From positions 1-21,424 of the forward strand of contig NZ_QSDR01000049.1 of the NCBI RefSeq assembly GCF_003464085.1: 21,424 nucleotides of DNA, in the 5' to 3' direction. Below are positions 6,770 through 14,412 of this stretch, piece after piece. The position numbers and the translations under genes were made by a program. Position 1 is the first letter of the stretch. The number at the start of each line of letters is the position of its first letter. Source of the stretch: Clostridium sp. AM58-1XD (lineage in GTDB: Bacteria; Bacillota; Clostridia; Lachnospirales; Lachnospiraceae). The notes under the pieces are model-generated. The model was not told where the DNA came from. It searched no databases and was given only the letters and a program-made list of their open reading frames with translations.

Positions 6770-7387
6770 ATGGCACAAGGCCGAATTACAGCAAAACAAC
6801 AGGAAATTTTAGAATATATTAAAGAAACCGTTTTAAAGAAAGGTTATCCGCCGGCAGTGCGTGAAATTTGTGAAGCAGTTCATTTAAAGTCCACCTCCTC
6901 CGTTCATTCCCATTTGGAGACGCTGGAAAAGAACGGTTACATACGCCGGGATCCTACAAAGCCGAGAACGATTGAAATAATTGATGATGAATTTAATCTC
7001 TCCAGACGTGAAGTCGTGAATGTGCCTATGGTGGGTACCGTAGCTGCAGGCCAACCGATTTTAGCAACAGAAAATATTGAAGACTATTTTCCAATCCCCG
7101 TTGCCATGCTCCCGAACGCAGATGTATTCATTCTGAAGGTAAAGGGGGAAAGTATGATTAATGCCGGTATACTGGACGGCGACAGAATTATCGTCCGCAT
7201 GCAGAATACAGCAGAAAACGGCGAAATCGTAGTAGCTCTTCTGGATGATTCTTCCACGGTCAAGACGTATTATCGTGAAAATGGTTATTACCGTCTGCAG
7301 CCGGAAAATGATACCATGGATCCTATTATTGTAAATGAGGTATCGATACTTGGTAAGGTAATCGGCGTATTCCGGATACTTCAGTAA
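6770..7387 (+). CDS. lexA: SOS repressor LexA
   Basis: A 205-residue SOS repressor and self-cleaving protease. The N-terminal winged helix (residues 1-70: ITAKQQEILEYIKETVLKKG, STSSVHSHLETLEKNGYIRR) binds the GAAC-N4-GTTC boxes; the C-terminal S24 domain has the cleavage site A93-G94 (VGTVAAGQPI), catalytic S128 (VKGESM) and K165 (TVKTYY). RecA filaments trigger autocleavage, releasing yneA and lexA. The start is ATG 6770 behind GAGGAGG (6756-6762); a longer frame from 6701 would translate the promoter region and is rejected. It is divergent from yneA and convergent with rsfS, from which a bidirectional terminator separates it. Confidence 0.97.
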   Translation: MAQGRITAKQQEILEYIKETVLKKGYPPAVREICEAVHLKSTSSVHSHLETLEKNGYIRRDPTKPRTIEIIDDEFNLSRREVVNVPMVGTVAAGQPILATENIEDYFPIPVAMLPNADVFILKVKGESMINAGILDGDRIIVRMQNTAENGEIVVALLDDSSTVKTYYRENGYYRLQPENDTMDPIIVNEVSILGKVIGVFRILQ

Positions 7388-7394
7388 ACGAGCA

Positions 7395-7437
7395 GCGGGT
7401 GCAGTTGACATAAAATAATTATGTCAACTGCACCCGC
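7395..7437. repeat. Perfect 19-bp inverted repeat downstream of lexA
   Basis: GCGGGTGCAGTTGACATAA (7395-7413) and its exact complement (7419-7437) flank a 5-nt loop. No T run follows on either strand, so it is not a standard terminator; it starts eight bases after the lexA stop. Confidence 0.9.
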
Positions 7438-7457
7438 GATTATATATACCAATAAAA

Positions 7458-7523
7458 AGAAGCATCGCTTCTGGCATAAAATCAAAATGATTCATGCCAG
7501 AAGCGATACTTCTACATAGTTTT
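7458..7523. terminator. Bidirectional terminator between lexA and rsfS
   Basis: AGAAGCATCGCTTCTGGCAT (7458-7477) pairs with 7494-7513, 19 of 20 positions. On the minus strand it is followed directly by TTTTTATT; on the plus strand TTTTTCTTT comes six bases later. It therefore can end both the rsfS operon and lexA. Confidence 0.85.
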
Positions 7524-7550
7524 TCTTTGATCAGTCAATTCTTTCGTTTT

Positions 7551-7904
7551 CTATAACTCTTTAACATCCACAATTGTCTTTCCATCTCTCCAGATTCGTT
7601 CCAGATCATAGAACAATCGATCTTCTCTGCAGAATATGTGGACGATAATATCACCGTAATCCATAAGAATCCAGTTAGCCGTGTTATATCCTTCGATCTG
7701 GCGGCAGGTATAGCCGGCCTTTCCCAGAACTTCCTCAACATTATCGGCCATGGACTGGACCTGATTGCCATTGCTTCCATCCGCAATAATGAAATAGTCA
7801 GCCAGAACCGATACCTCATGGATATCAATTACCTTTACATCCTCGCCCTTTTTTTCTTCAAGAGCGGACACTGCCATTTTTACCATTTCCTTTAAATCTG
7901 TCAT
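7551..7904 (-). CDS. rsfS: Ribosome silencing factor RsfS
   Basis: A 117-residue RsfS/YbeB/Iojap protein that binds L14 on the 50S subunit and blocks subunit joining when nutrients are scarce. Family pattern is clear: ALEEKKGEDVKVIDIHEVSV near residue 14, LADYFIIADGSNGNQVQSMA near 34, then GYNTANWILMDYGDIIVHIF near 72 and the closing FYDLERIWRDG. ATG 7904 matches family N-termini; its AAAGGAG site is 14 bases away, which is long, so initiation may be weak. A longer frame reaching 7985 overlaps the end of yqeK and is not conserved. Last gene of the rplU-to-rsfS string, ended by the hairpin at 7458-7513. Confidence 0.94.
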   Translation of the reverse strand: MTDLKEMVKMAVSALEEKKGEDVKVIDIHEVSVLADYFIIADGSNGNQVQSMADNVEEVLGKAGYTCRQIEGYNTANWILMDYGDIIVHIFCREDRLFYDLERIWRDGKTIVDVKEL

Positions 7905-7965
7905 AAATTTTGTATATTCTCCTTTCAGGGAATTTCTGTCTGGTCCCCACGTTCCATGTGGGCAA

Positions 7966-8532
7966 CTATTTTTTGTAATACTCAAATGCTTCTCGTGTCA
8001 TAGAATCTACACTTACATTTTTGGTTCCTAGATAGTTCAGTGTACCATCCAGAATGCGAAACATCGTTTCATCCAGATCGATGAATGCCAGCTGCCGCAT
8101 TTCCGGCAGGTCTGCTGCCTTGTACCGCCTTGGCTCGATATAGTCTGCGATATATATAATTTTGTCAAGCAGCGTCATATTTGCCCTGCCCGTCGTATGC
8201 CAGCGGATTGCCGAGATGATTTCCTGATCGTCAATCCCGTAACGCCATTCTGCCAGCCAGGCGCCATACTTGGCATGTAGGACAGCCGGTGCATTCAATT
8301 CATCTTCTGTCAGTTCAATTTTATGTTTTCTGCACTTGCGTATGATCTCTGAATCATCGAAATGTTTTGCACAGTCATGAAGAAGGCCGGCGATTTCCGC
8401 CTTTTCCAGACTGCAGCCATATCGCATGGCCAGAGCCATTGCCGTATACGATACCCCTATGGAATGCTCATACCGCATTGGATCCAGTTTCTGCTGAAGT
8501 CTTTCTCTGAAAAGCAGTACCTGATCGTTCAT
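7966..8532 (-). CDS. yqeK: YqeK-type HD-domain Ap4A hydrolase
   Basis: A 188-residue HD-domain phosphohydrolase of the YqeK family, which in Gram-positives splits Ap4A symmetrically into two ADP. Metal and catalytic residues are visible: H23 (YEHSIGVS), H52-D53 (LLHDCAKH), H86 (VLHAKYGA), H112 (IRWHTTGR) and D130 (YIADYIEPRR). It lies between nadD and rsfS, the usual order in Firmicutes, and NadD-YqeK adjacency links two enzymes of adenylyl-nucleotide metabolism. ATG 8532 is preceded by AAGGAGGAGC. Confidence 0.95.
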   Translation of the reverse strand: MNDQVLLFRERLQQKLDPMRYEHSIGVSYTAMALAMRYGCSLEKAEIAGLLHDCAKHFDDSEIIRKCRKHKIELTEDELNAPAVLHAKYGAWLAEWRYGIDDQEIISAIRWHTTGRANMTLLDKIIYIADYIEPRRYKAADLPEMRQLAFIDLDETMFRILDGTLNYLGTKNVSVDSMTREAFEYYKK

Positions 8533-8592
8533 GTCAGCTCCTCCTTATATAGATAATGCATTGTCTGCTCGTACCAAAACCGTTTTCGGCAG

Positions 8593-9207
8593 TTACATAT
8601 AATTCTGGTAAAGACAGCGGTCTTTAATATACCGGAGAACTTTTTGGGGAACATAAGGATCCAGAGGGATCCCTCTTGCTGCCATCATGCGAATCTGGGC
8701 GGAAGCGATATCGATTTCCGTGGAGTGGAGGCGCAGAATTCTGGCCTTATAGTTCTCTGAGAGATACTGAATCTGCTCGTCCATCGTTCGCCTTGCATTT
8801 TTATAATCGCGCCCAGCTACCATGATTACTGCCAGAGCCATGACTTCATGGGGATGATACCATGTCTCAATCTGAAACAGAGAGTCCGCACCAATGATAA
8901 AGTAAAAGGTGTGTTCCGGATGGGCTTCCGTGAGCAGCTTCAATGTCTTGGCCGTATAGGTGTTCCCTTTCCGTTCTACTTCAAAATCAGAAAATACGAA
9001 ATACGGATATTCCGCTATGGCCAGTTTGGTCATTTCGCAGCGGATCTTTGAATCTGTGACAATATGATCTTTTTTATGAGGAGGCTGTCCGGACGGCATA
9101 AACCATATTTCATCCAGATGATACTCCTCATACGCCTGTTTTCCAATTAATATATGACCGTTGTGAATTGGGTCAAATGTCCCGCCCATGATTCCAATTC
9201 TTCCCAT
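8593..9207 (-). CDS. nadD: Nicotinate-nucleotide adenylyltransferase
   Basis: A 204-residue NadD: nicotinate mononucleotide + ATP to deamido-NAD + pyrophosphate, in NAD synthesis. The nucleotidyltransferase signature GGTFDPIHNGH is at residues 8-18; WFMPSGQPPHKKD (about 35-47) binds the nicotinate side; ASAQIR near 168 takes the place of the family's SSTxIR motif, keeping the Ser and the final I-R. Length is normal for bacteria. ATG 9207 follows GGAGGAATTTGCC. The 60-bp gap to yqeK has no terminator, so co-transcription is expected. Confidence 0.96.
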   Translation of the reverse strand: MGRIGIMGGTFDPIHNGHILIGKQAYEEYHLDEIWFMPSGQPPHKKDHIVTDSKIRCEMTKLAIAEYPYFVFSDFEVERKGNTYTAKTLKLLTEAHPEHTFYFIIGADSLFQIETWYHPHEVMALAVIMVAGRDYKNARRTMDEQIQYLSENYKARILRLHSTEIDIASAQIRMMAARGIPLDPYVPQKVLRYIKDRCLYQNYM

Positions 9208-9244
9208 GGCAAATTCCTCCGCCTGCAGAATAACCGTTCCTTAC

Positions 9245-9541
9245 TTATTTCGGAAGATCAATTTTCCGTTTCTTCTCTTCCTTTGCAGGCTTATACAGAA
9301 CAATTTTCTTTCCGATTACCTGTACAACTTCCGAATGAGTTCTCTCAGCAAGAACCTGTGCAATCGATTTTTCATCGTCCATACAGTTCTTCAGAACGTT
9401 TATTTTAATCAGTTCACGGGCTTCCAGAGCCTCCGCTACAGCGGCGGTAATCTCCGGAGTGACACTGCTTTTTCCAATCTGGAAGATCGGCTCCATCGTC
9501 ATTGCCAGCCCTTTCAAATATGATCTCTGCTTACTCGTCAT
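9245..9541 (-). CDS. yhbY: YhbY-type CRM-domain RNA-binding protein
   Basis: A 98-residue single CRM-domain protein associated with pre-50S ribosomal subunits. Family features: MTSKQRSYLKGLA at the N-terminus, IFQIGKSSVTPEITAAVAEA (the GKxG-like loop appears here as GKSS) and LIKINVLKNC in the middle, then VVQVIGKKIVLYKP at the end. A basic tail KEEKKRKIDLPK follows. ATG 9541 has AAGGAG six bases upstream; the longer frame to 9568 would overlap obgE by 17 bp and lacks a better site. It starts ten bases after the obgE stop. Confidence 0.94.
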   Translation of the reverse strand: MTSKQRSYLKGLAMTMEPIFQIGKSSVTPEITAAVAEALEARELIKINVLKNCMDDEKSIAQVLAERTHSEVVQVIGKKIVLYKPAKEEKKRKIDLPK

Positions 9542-9551
9542 TTCTTTCTCC

Positions 9552-10844
9552 TTATTTGTAATAATCAAACTCCAGACCGTACATGCGCACCGTATCGCCT
9601 TCTGAGATTCCGGCCTGTTCCAGCTCTTCCAGTATGCCGTTTTCTTTCAGGAAGTTCTGGAAGAATACAAATCCCTTTTCAGATTCCAGATTTGTATATC
9701 CCAGCATTTTTTCAATTCTCGGTCCTTCGACGACGAAAATTCCGTCATCCGATTTTTCTACCGTATATGGCAGGTTTTCCACATCTCTAAGTGCATCTGT
9801 ATCAAATTCCTTTTCGAAAATAACAGGAGCTCGGTCCAGGGTTTTCAGTTTTTCATAGACTCCATAAAGGAGTTCCTTTATCCCCTGCCCCGTTACGCCG
9901 GAGATCGCATATACCGGAATCCCCTCCGGTTCGAATTCCTTTTTCAGGCGTTCTACAGGATCTTCTTCACCGTCACCATGATAGATTGCATCAATCTTAT
10001 TCGCTGCAATTACCTGCGGCCGTTTCATCAGCTCCGGATTGTAATTTTCCAATTCCCCATTAATTGCACGTATATCCGCAACGGGATCCCTTCCCTCTGT
10101 AGAAGCGGCGTCTACTACATGGATTAAAACTTTTGTACGTTCAATGTGCCTCAGGAAATCAAAACCGAGACCAACGCCCTGAGATGCGCCTTCAATCAGT
10201 CCGGGAATATCAGCCATTACAAAACCTGCTCCCCCGTCCAGGTCTACCACTCCAAGGTGGGGATTCAGTGTGGTAAAATGATAGTTCGCTACTTTCGGAC
10301 GGGCATTACTCACTCTTGAGAGAAGGGTTGATTTTCCTACATTAGGGAAACCGACCAGTCCTACATCAGCAATCACCTTCAACTCCAGCTGCACCCAAAG
10401 TTCCTGCCCCGGCTGTCCGGGCTGAGCATATTTCGGAGCCTGCATGGTAGAAGTGGCATAGTTCATGTTGCCCATTCCGCCTTTTCCGCCCTTGAGGATC
10501 ACTTCTCTTTTATGTTCACCGGACATATCAGCTATGACTTTGCCCGACTCAAATTCCTTTATAACCGTTCCTTCCGGTACTTTTATGACCAGGTCTTCCG
10601 CGCCTGCGCCTGCACACCTGCGCTTCCCTCCCTGTTCTCCATCTTTAGCTATATATTTACGAACATGACGGAAATCCGTCAGTGTGTTTAATCCATCGTC
10701 GACTTCAAATATAATATCTCCGCCCTTGCCGCCGTTTCCGCCGTCAGGACCGCCTGCTGGTACGTACAATTCTCTGCGGAAGCTTACATGGCCGTCTCCG
10801 CCTTTTCCAGATTTGATAAAAATTTTTGCTCTATCGGCAAACAT
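9552..10844 (-). CDS. obgE: Obg-family GTPase
   Basis: A 430-residue GTPase acting late in 50S assembly. The N-terminal Obg fold (1-158) carries the glycine-rich stretches (KSGKGGDGHVSF, GGPDGGNGGKGGD, GGKGGMGN). The G domain has G1 GFPNVGKS (165-172), G3 DIPG (212-215) and G4 NKID (282-285). The last ~75 residues form the OCT domain found in Gram-positive Obg. ATG 10844 is preceded by GGTGA. A terminator-like hairpin separates it from rpmA, so it probably has its own promoter in 10845-10970 or depends on readthrough. Confidence 0.98.
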   Translation of the reverse strand: MFADRAKIFIKSGKGGDGHVSFRRELYVPAGGPDGGNGGKGGDIIFEVDDGLNTLTDFRHVRKYIAKDGEQGGKRRCAGAGAEDLVIKVPEGTVIKEFESGKVIADMSGEHKREVILKGGKGGMGNMNYATSTMQAPKYAQPGQPGQELWVQLELKVIADVGLVGFPNVGKSTLLSRVSNARPKVANYHFTTLNPHLGVVDLDGGAGFVMADIPGLIEGASQGVGLGFDFLRHIERTKVLIHVVDAASTEGRDPVADIRAINGELENYNPELMKRPQVIAANKIDAIYHGDGEEDPVERLKKEFEPEGIPVYAISGVTGQGIKELLYGVYEKLKTLDRAPVIFEKEFDTDALRDVENLPYTVEKSDDGIFVVEGPRIEKMLGYTNLESEKGFVFFQNFLKENGILEELEQAGISEGDTVRMYGLEFDYYK

Positions 10845-10868
10845 CTGCTCACCATTACCTTTCTGTCT

Positions 10869-10885
10869 GCTTATCTAAGATAAGC
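10869..10885. repeat. Palindrome GCTTATC-TAA-GATAAGC upstream of obgE
   Basis: A perfect 7-bp inverted repeat with 3-bp centre, 25 bp ahead of the obgE start. It could be an operator or a short hairpin in the obgE leader; no assignment. Confidence 0.5.
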
Positions 10886-10970
10886 TTATAAACGATATAT
10901 CCCATTCGCACTGAATTTCGAAAGGACCTCACGAAGCGCTCATCATACGCGGGCACTATCATTCGGATTT

Positions 10971-11005
10971 GAAAAATGGCTTCATACGGTTTGGTATGAA
11001 GCCAT
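10971..11005 (-). terminator. Terminator after rpmA
   Basis: Twelve perfect base pairs (10976-10987 with 10994-11005, 6-nt loop) followed on the minus strand by TTTTTC (10976-10971). It lies six bases past the rpmA stop and separates rplU-prp-rpmA from obgE. Confidence 0.87.
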
Positions 11006-11010
11006 CAGGA

Positions 11011-11301
11011 TTATTCGTTGATTGTTCTTGGATAAACAGAAACCTGCTTTTTGTCTCTGCCCTTTCTTTCGAATCTTACAACACCGTCAACGGTTGCGAA
11101 TAATGTATCGTCACCGCCGCGGCCAACATTAAGACCTGGATGAATCTTTGTTCCGCGCTGTCTGTATAAAATATTGCCAGCAAGTACGAACTGTCCATCA
11201 GCTCTCTTTGCGCCTAAACGCTTGGACTCGGAATCTCTACCGTTCTTGGTAGAACCAACTCCCTTTTTATGAGCGAATAACTGAAGGTTCATTCTTAACA
11301 T
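11011..11301 (-). CDS. rpmA: 50S ribosomal protein L27 with Prp-cleaved N-terminus
   Basis: A 96-residue L27, which reaches the peptidyl transferase centre through its N-terminus. The N-terminal extension MLRMNLQLF precedes [15 protein letters not shown]; in Firmicutes such an extension is removed by the Prp protease at the F-A bond, exposing the mature AHKKG end. The consensus elsewhere is LNLQFF; here it is MNLQLF. The rest ([36 protein letters not shown]) is typical. Start is ATG 11301, eight bases after AAGGAGG; the GTG just before it is too close. The prp gene lies immediately upstream. Confidence 0.97.
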   Translation of the reverse strand: MLRMNLQLFAHKKGVGSTKNGRDSESKRLGAKRADGQFVLAGNILYRQRGTKIHPGLNVGRGGDDTLFATVDGVVRFERKGRDKKQVSVYPRTINE

Positions 11302-11304
11302 CAC

Positions 11305-11634
11305 TTACACCTCCTTAAACCGAATATTAATATATTGTGCTCCATACTCATCTCTGATATTCTGAAGACCCAGCACCAGGGAATCCATAAGAAGCTTTGA
11401 TCCTGTGCTTACATGTTCCGTCAGGCGAAATGTAAGAAAACCTCCGTCTTCCGCCGCTTCCCCTGAAAAAACGTCATCGGTGAATGCTTCTACGGAATTG
11501 ACTGCATTAATTGTCAGCGCCGACACTGCTGCACAAACGATATCATGTCCTTCCTCGTCGTAACCGGCATGCCCGTTCAACTCAATACCCCGATATATAT
11601 TCTCAGAATCTCTTAATATAGTTACCTGAATCAT
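11305..11634 (-). CDS. prp: Ribosomal-processing cysteine protease Prp
   Basis: A 109-residue YsxB/Prp cysteine protease that removes the N-terminal extension of L27. The catalytic pair falls at H22 (LNGHAGYDEEGHD) and C34 (DIVCAAVSAL), the same numbering as in Staphylococcus aureus Prp. It sits between rplU and rpmA, with the rpmA ribosome binding site overlapping its 3' end (stop at 11305, rpmA ATG at 11301), so the two are probably translationally coupled. Confidence 0.96.
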   Translation of the reverse strand: MIQVTILRDSENIYRGIELNGHAGYDEEGHDIVCAAVSALTINAVNSVEAFTDDVFSGEAAEDGGFLTFRLTEHVSTGSKLLMDSLVLGLQNIRDEYGAQYINIRFKEV

Positions 11635-11642
11635 AACCTCAA

Positions 11643-11951
11643 TTAAGCGTTGATCTTTTCGATCTTAACCTGTGTATAGAGCTGTCTGTGACCATTTTTC
11701 TTATGGTATCCAGATTTCCTCTTATACTTGTAAACGATAACTTTTTTTGCTTTGCCTTCCTTAACTACAGAAGCTGTAACTGTTGCACCTTCTACAGTAG
11801 GGCAGCCAACTGCTAATTCGCCGTTGTTTACGGCCAGTACCTGGTCAAATGTTACTGATTCGCCAGCATCAACACCAAGTTTTTCTACCTTAATGATATC
11901 GCCTTCAGACACTTTGTACTGCTTTCCGCCAGTTGCAATAATCGCGTACAT
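11643..11951 (-). CDS. rplU: 50S ribosomal protein L21
   Basis: A 102-residue L21, a 23S rRNA-binding protein of the large subunit. [18 protein letters not shown] opens it and [20 protein letters not shown] is the characteristic basic loop near the C-terminus. ATG 11951 lies behind AGGAGGTGCCAT; a ten-residue longer frame would start inside the leader and is rejected. First gene of the ribosomal unit, with a near-consensus promoter and a leader of about 85 nt. Confidence 0.97.
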   Translation of the reverse strand: MYAIIATGGKQYKVSEGDIIKVEKLGVDAGESVTFDQVLAVNNGELAVGCPTVEGATVTASVVKEGKAKKVIVYKYKRKSGYHKKNGHRQLYTQVKIEKINA

Positions 11952-12036
11952 ATGGCACCTCCTATTATCATTACTCGCCAACTGTGGTGTCCGGAAAAAT
12001 AATTCCAGAACTTGTCAACCTCATTGTGCGGCATAC
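11952..12036 (-). ncRNA. rplU 5' leader, probable L21 leader element
   Basis: The transcribed region between the promoter at 12071-12043 and the rplU start is about 85 nt, the right size and place for the L21 autoregulatory leader known in Firmicutes. I see short complementary segments (TCCGGAC, GGCGAG, GCCGC) but did not fold it; the family match is by position. Confidence 0.5.
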
Positions 12037-12042
12037 CAATAT

Positions 12043-12071
12043 AATATATCATCACTTTCAAAGGATGTCAA
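12043..12071 (-). promoter_or_regulatory. rplU operon promoter
   Basis: Minus strand TTGACA (12071-12066), 17-bp spacer, TATATT (12048-12043). Confidence 0.8.
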
Positions 12072-12196
12072 CCAGTTTCTTTCCCTGATTTTATAATAAA
12101 ATACGACTTTCCTCTCTTTTGTTCTTCTATTTCTGCGTCATGAAACAGAAAAAAAGGGCGACAGATAATTGTAATAATTCTGTAAGTGAAACCATA

Positions 12197-12226
12197 TTGA
12201 CCCTCTGTTTCCACAAGCCGTATACT
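12197..12226 (+). promoter_or_regulatory. Promoter for the DUF2812 pair
   Basis: TTGACC (12197-12202), 18-bp spacer, TATACT (12221-12226), 46 bp ahead of the ATG at 12273. Confidence 0.7.
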
Positions 12227-12272
12227 AAAGATAAGAACCCAGGTAATTCTTTCCAGAAAGGAGGGATTTCTA

Positions 12273-13070
12273 ATGAGAAAAAAAGCAAAAAAACACTGTT
12301 GGATCTATATCCCTGAGTACGAAGTCAGAGCTTTTGAAACATATATGGAAGAAATGGCAGCGAAAGGATGGTATCCCGAATATGGAGGAATGATGAATAC
12401 ATACCGTTTCCGGTCGGGAGAGCCGAAAAAATGCAGGTTTTGCGTCATACTTTTGAGCAATAGCTCCATCTTCGACAGTGCGGACGGCGGCGGCTCTCCT
12501 GAACTACGCAGAGAATTTGAGGAAAACGGGTGGACATTTCTCTGTGCCGACAACATACGTATGATTTTTTGTTCGGAAGACACGGCAGCCATCCCTCCGA
12601 CGGTCGGAATATATGAGGATCAGTTTTACAATGCACTCGGCAAACGAGCGTTGTATTCGGCGTTTCCATCTAATCTGATGCTGACGGCCCTGTTTCTCTT
12701 TGATCTGGTACTGCTGGCAAAATCACCATATACGTTTTCATCTGTACAGAGTTTGTCGGTAATTCCTCTTCTGCTATATGCCATATGCTTTTTCTTTACC
12801 GAAGCATGTCTTGCCTTTTTCCTTTACCTGTCCGTCAAAAAAAAGCTGAAACGTGGAACAGAGATCAAATACAGAAAGTTGTCTACACTCAGAAGGATGA
12901 ACCTCGTAAACAATATCGGATTCGTGGCCGCGCTTCTCGTTTTTCTGTCGGGTAATCTGCAGCCCATGACATTTTTCATGATAGCAGCATCCATACTTGG
13001 AATAGCCATTGCCATGCTATATTCAGAATCTTTCAGAAGTCCGATGAATCCAGATTTACGAAGGCTGTGA
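12273..13070 (+). CDS. DUF2812-type membrane protein
   Basis: A 265-residue protein. The N-terminal ~100 residues fit DUF2812 (YEVRAFETYMEEMAAKGWYPE, then ENGWTFLCADNIRMIF), a cytoplasmic domain of unknown function often found beside PadR regulators; none is present here. About four membrane segments follow (roughly 132-150, 161-187, 211-228, 232-250). It ends with a GTGA overlap into the next gene. Upstream of that GTG the second frame is already open and reads like coding sequence (QKSDESRFTKAVKYFIF), so the two may be halves of one ancestral protein split by a one-base deletion near 13030. RBS GAAAGGAGG precedes ATG 12273. Plus-strand genes here interrupt a minus-strand ribosomal neighbourhood. 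Confidence 0.75.
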   Translation: MRKKAKKHCWIYIPEYEVRAFETYMEEMAAKGWYPEYGGMMNTYRFRSGEPKKCRFCVILLSNSSIFDSADGGGSPELRREFEENGWTFLCADNIRMIFCSEDTAAIPPTVGIYEDQFYNALGKRALYSAFPSNLMLTALFLFDLVLLAKSPYTFSSVQSLSVIPLLLYAICFFFTEACLAFFLYLSVKKKLKRGTEIKYRKLSTLRRMNLVNNIGFVAALLVFLSGNLQPMTFFMIAASILGIAIAMLYSESFRSPMNPDLRRL

Positions 13071-13615
13071 AATACTTCATATTTTCTGTTTTCTTTATCA
13101 GCTGCATCAATATAATGACGACCAACATCAGCCGGAAACTGGGATTTTCATCGTGGACCGCTTCTGAATCAAAGACTGCGGATCCCATTCCTGTTTCCTT
13201 TAAGACTCTGGGATATGACCAGATTCAGGAAGATGGCGGATATAAGAATGAAAGTACATTTCTGGCTTCTTACAAGACTGCGGTGGAACAGTCGGAAGAC
13301 AGTGAAATCGTCCTGGAATATTACAGCAGTCCCTTGCCATATCTGGTTGATCAGATGGAAAAAAAGAAGCTTGCAGTTCTGGACCGGTATTGGGATGGAC
13401 AAAATGAAACCATCGACCTGGACGGTAACGGCAATATCCATATACTGTGCAGAAAAACAAAGAGGAACAATGAATACGACAGTCCATCGACTGTAACCGT
13501 ATTCATGTTCCGTACGAATTCAATCTACCTTTATACAACTATTTATGGGACGGTGCCTGATTCTTTCGTTGAATCAGCCGCCGGACAGCTCGATCTTTTG
13601 TCGGAAACAGTCTGA
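13067..13615 (+). CDS. Membrane-anchored extracytoplasmic protein coupled to the DUF2812 gene
   Basis: A 182-residue protein from GTG 13067, which overlaps the previous stop (GTGA). Residues 3-19 are hydrophobic, so the polar remainder should lie outside the membrane if this is an anchor. No motif recognised. It may be the final membrane segment and outer domain of the DUF2812 protein, cut off by frameshift, or a partner translated by coupling; there is no separate ribosome binding site of note. Its last 42 bp overlap the 3' end of the convergent esterase, and no terminator is visible between the two. Confidence 0.65.
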   Translation: MKYFIFSVFFISCINIMTTNISRKLGFSSWTASESKTADPIPVSFKTLGYDQIQEDGGYKNESTFLASYKTAVEQSEDSEIVLEYYSSPLPYLVDQMEKKKLAVLDRYWDGQNETIDLDGNGNIHILCRKTKRNNEYDSPSTVTVFMFRTNSIYLYTTIYGTVPDSFVESAAGQLDLLSETV

Positions 13616-14161
13616 AAGTCCTGTTTTTAAAGCTTCATTAAAGTAATACCAATCATGAGAGCCAGGAATTTCCTTATAAAAAATGGTTTTTCCGACTCTC
13701 TTTTTCAGTTCACCGGAAAAACGCCTGTTTTCCTCCAGATATGGGTCCTGTGTTCCGCAGATCATTCGGATGTCGGGAAGTTTCCGTTTTTCTTCCAGCC
13801 TGCGGCCAAGCAGCGTCAGAAGATCATCTTCCTCTCTACATTCCAATTTTTCTCCGAATGCCGCCTTCATATCCTGTAAAAGGCGTGCGTCGCCTCCGTT
13901 TTCGTTCAGACTGCTTTGGCTGAAACGTTCACCTCTCATCCTGAAAAGATCTTCCTTCAGAAATAATCCTGCGCTGGATAAAGCCAGGCAGTGTCCGAAT
14001 ATATCCGGACGGGATAAGGAACACTTCAGAGCTCCATATCCTCCCATGGAACCGCCGATCATAAAGGTATCGTTTCGATCCGAAGATATATGAAAGATAC
14101 GGCGGCATGCGGCAGGAAGTTCTTCCGAAATATAAGTGAAATAATTCAGCCCGTATGTCAT
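13574..14161 (-). pseudogene. Esterase, C-terminal fragment with catalytic triad
   Basis: 195 residues of an esterase-D/tributyrin-esterase type alpha/beta hydrolase. Nucleophile S38 sits in GGSMGGYGAL, acid D139 in CGTQDPYLEEN and H169 in PGSHDWYYFNEAL, so the triad is intact. The N-terminal strand and oxyanion region are in the preceding frame (14158-14412). Its ATG overlaps that frame's stop (ATGA), but the residues that should join the two can be read across the break, which indicates a frameshift rather than two genes. It might still be made through coupling. The 3' end overlaps the convergent gene by 42 bp. Confidence 0.75.
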
Positions 14162-14412
14162 ATCTGTATAAAAGCTGCGGGCGCCTCCGGCATGATAAAT
14201 ATCACATGATAATCATTCGCATAGACCGGAAGCATGGTGTTATCCGCCCAGCTGCCGTGATTTCCATAAAGGCCATGGAGCAGATAAGCGGTTTTATACG
14301 GCCTGTCCGCTCCCTCCCTTACCTCTTCTAAATGGTAGGTTCCGGGAGTTATAACAGTAATCCCCGTATCCATACCGAGGACAGCAGACGGTATCGTTCC
14401 TCTCAGAATCAT
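14158..14412 (-). pseudogene. Esterase, N-terminal fragment
   Basis: 84 residues giving the start of the same esterase: TYHLEEVREGADRPYKTAYL then LLHGLYGNHGSWADNT (the HG..G oxyanion motif) and YHVIFIMPEA. After PEA the frame reads PAAFIQI and stops. Reading one base differently gives RSFYTDMTYGLNYFTYISEE, the usual family continuation. The break lies in GGCGCCCGC around 14183-14193 and fits loss of one G or C. The ATG at 14412 overlaps the RNase G stop (ATGA), so it belongs to the radical SAM-DUF2344-RNase G transcript. Confidence 0.75.

Noticed and set aside
13683..14093. 136-codon plus-strand frame
   Set aside because: Antisense to the esterase C-terminal fragment, whose triad is intact; Ser/Arg/Phe-rich shadow product.
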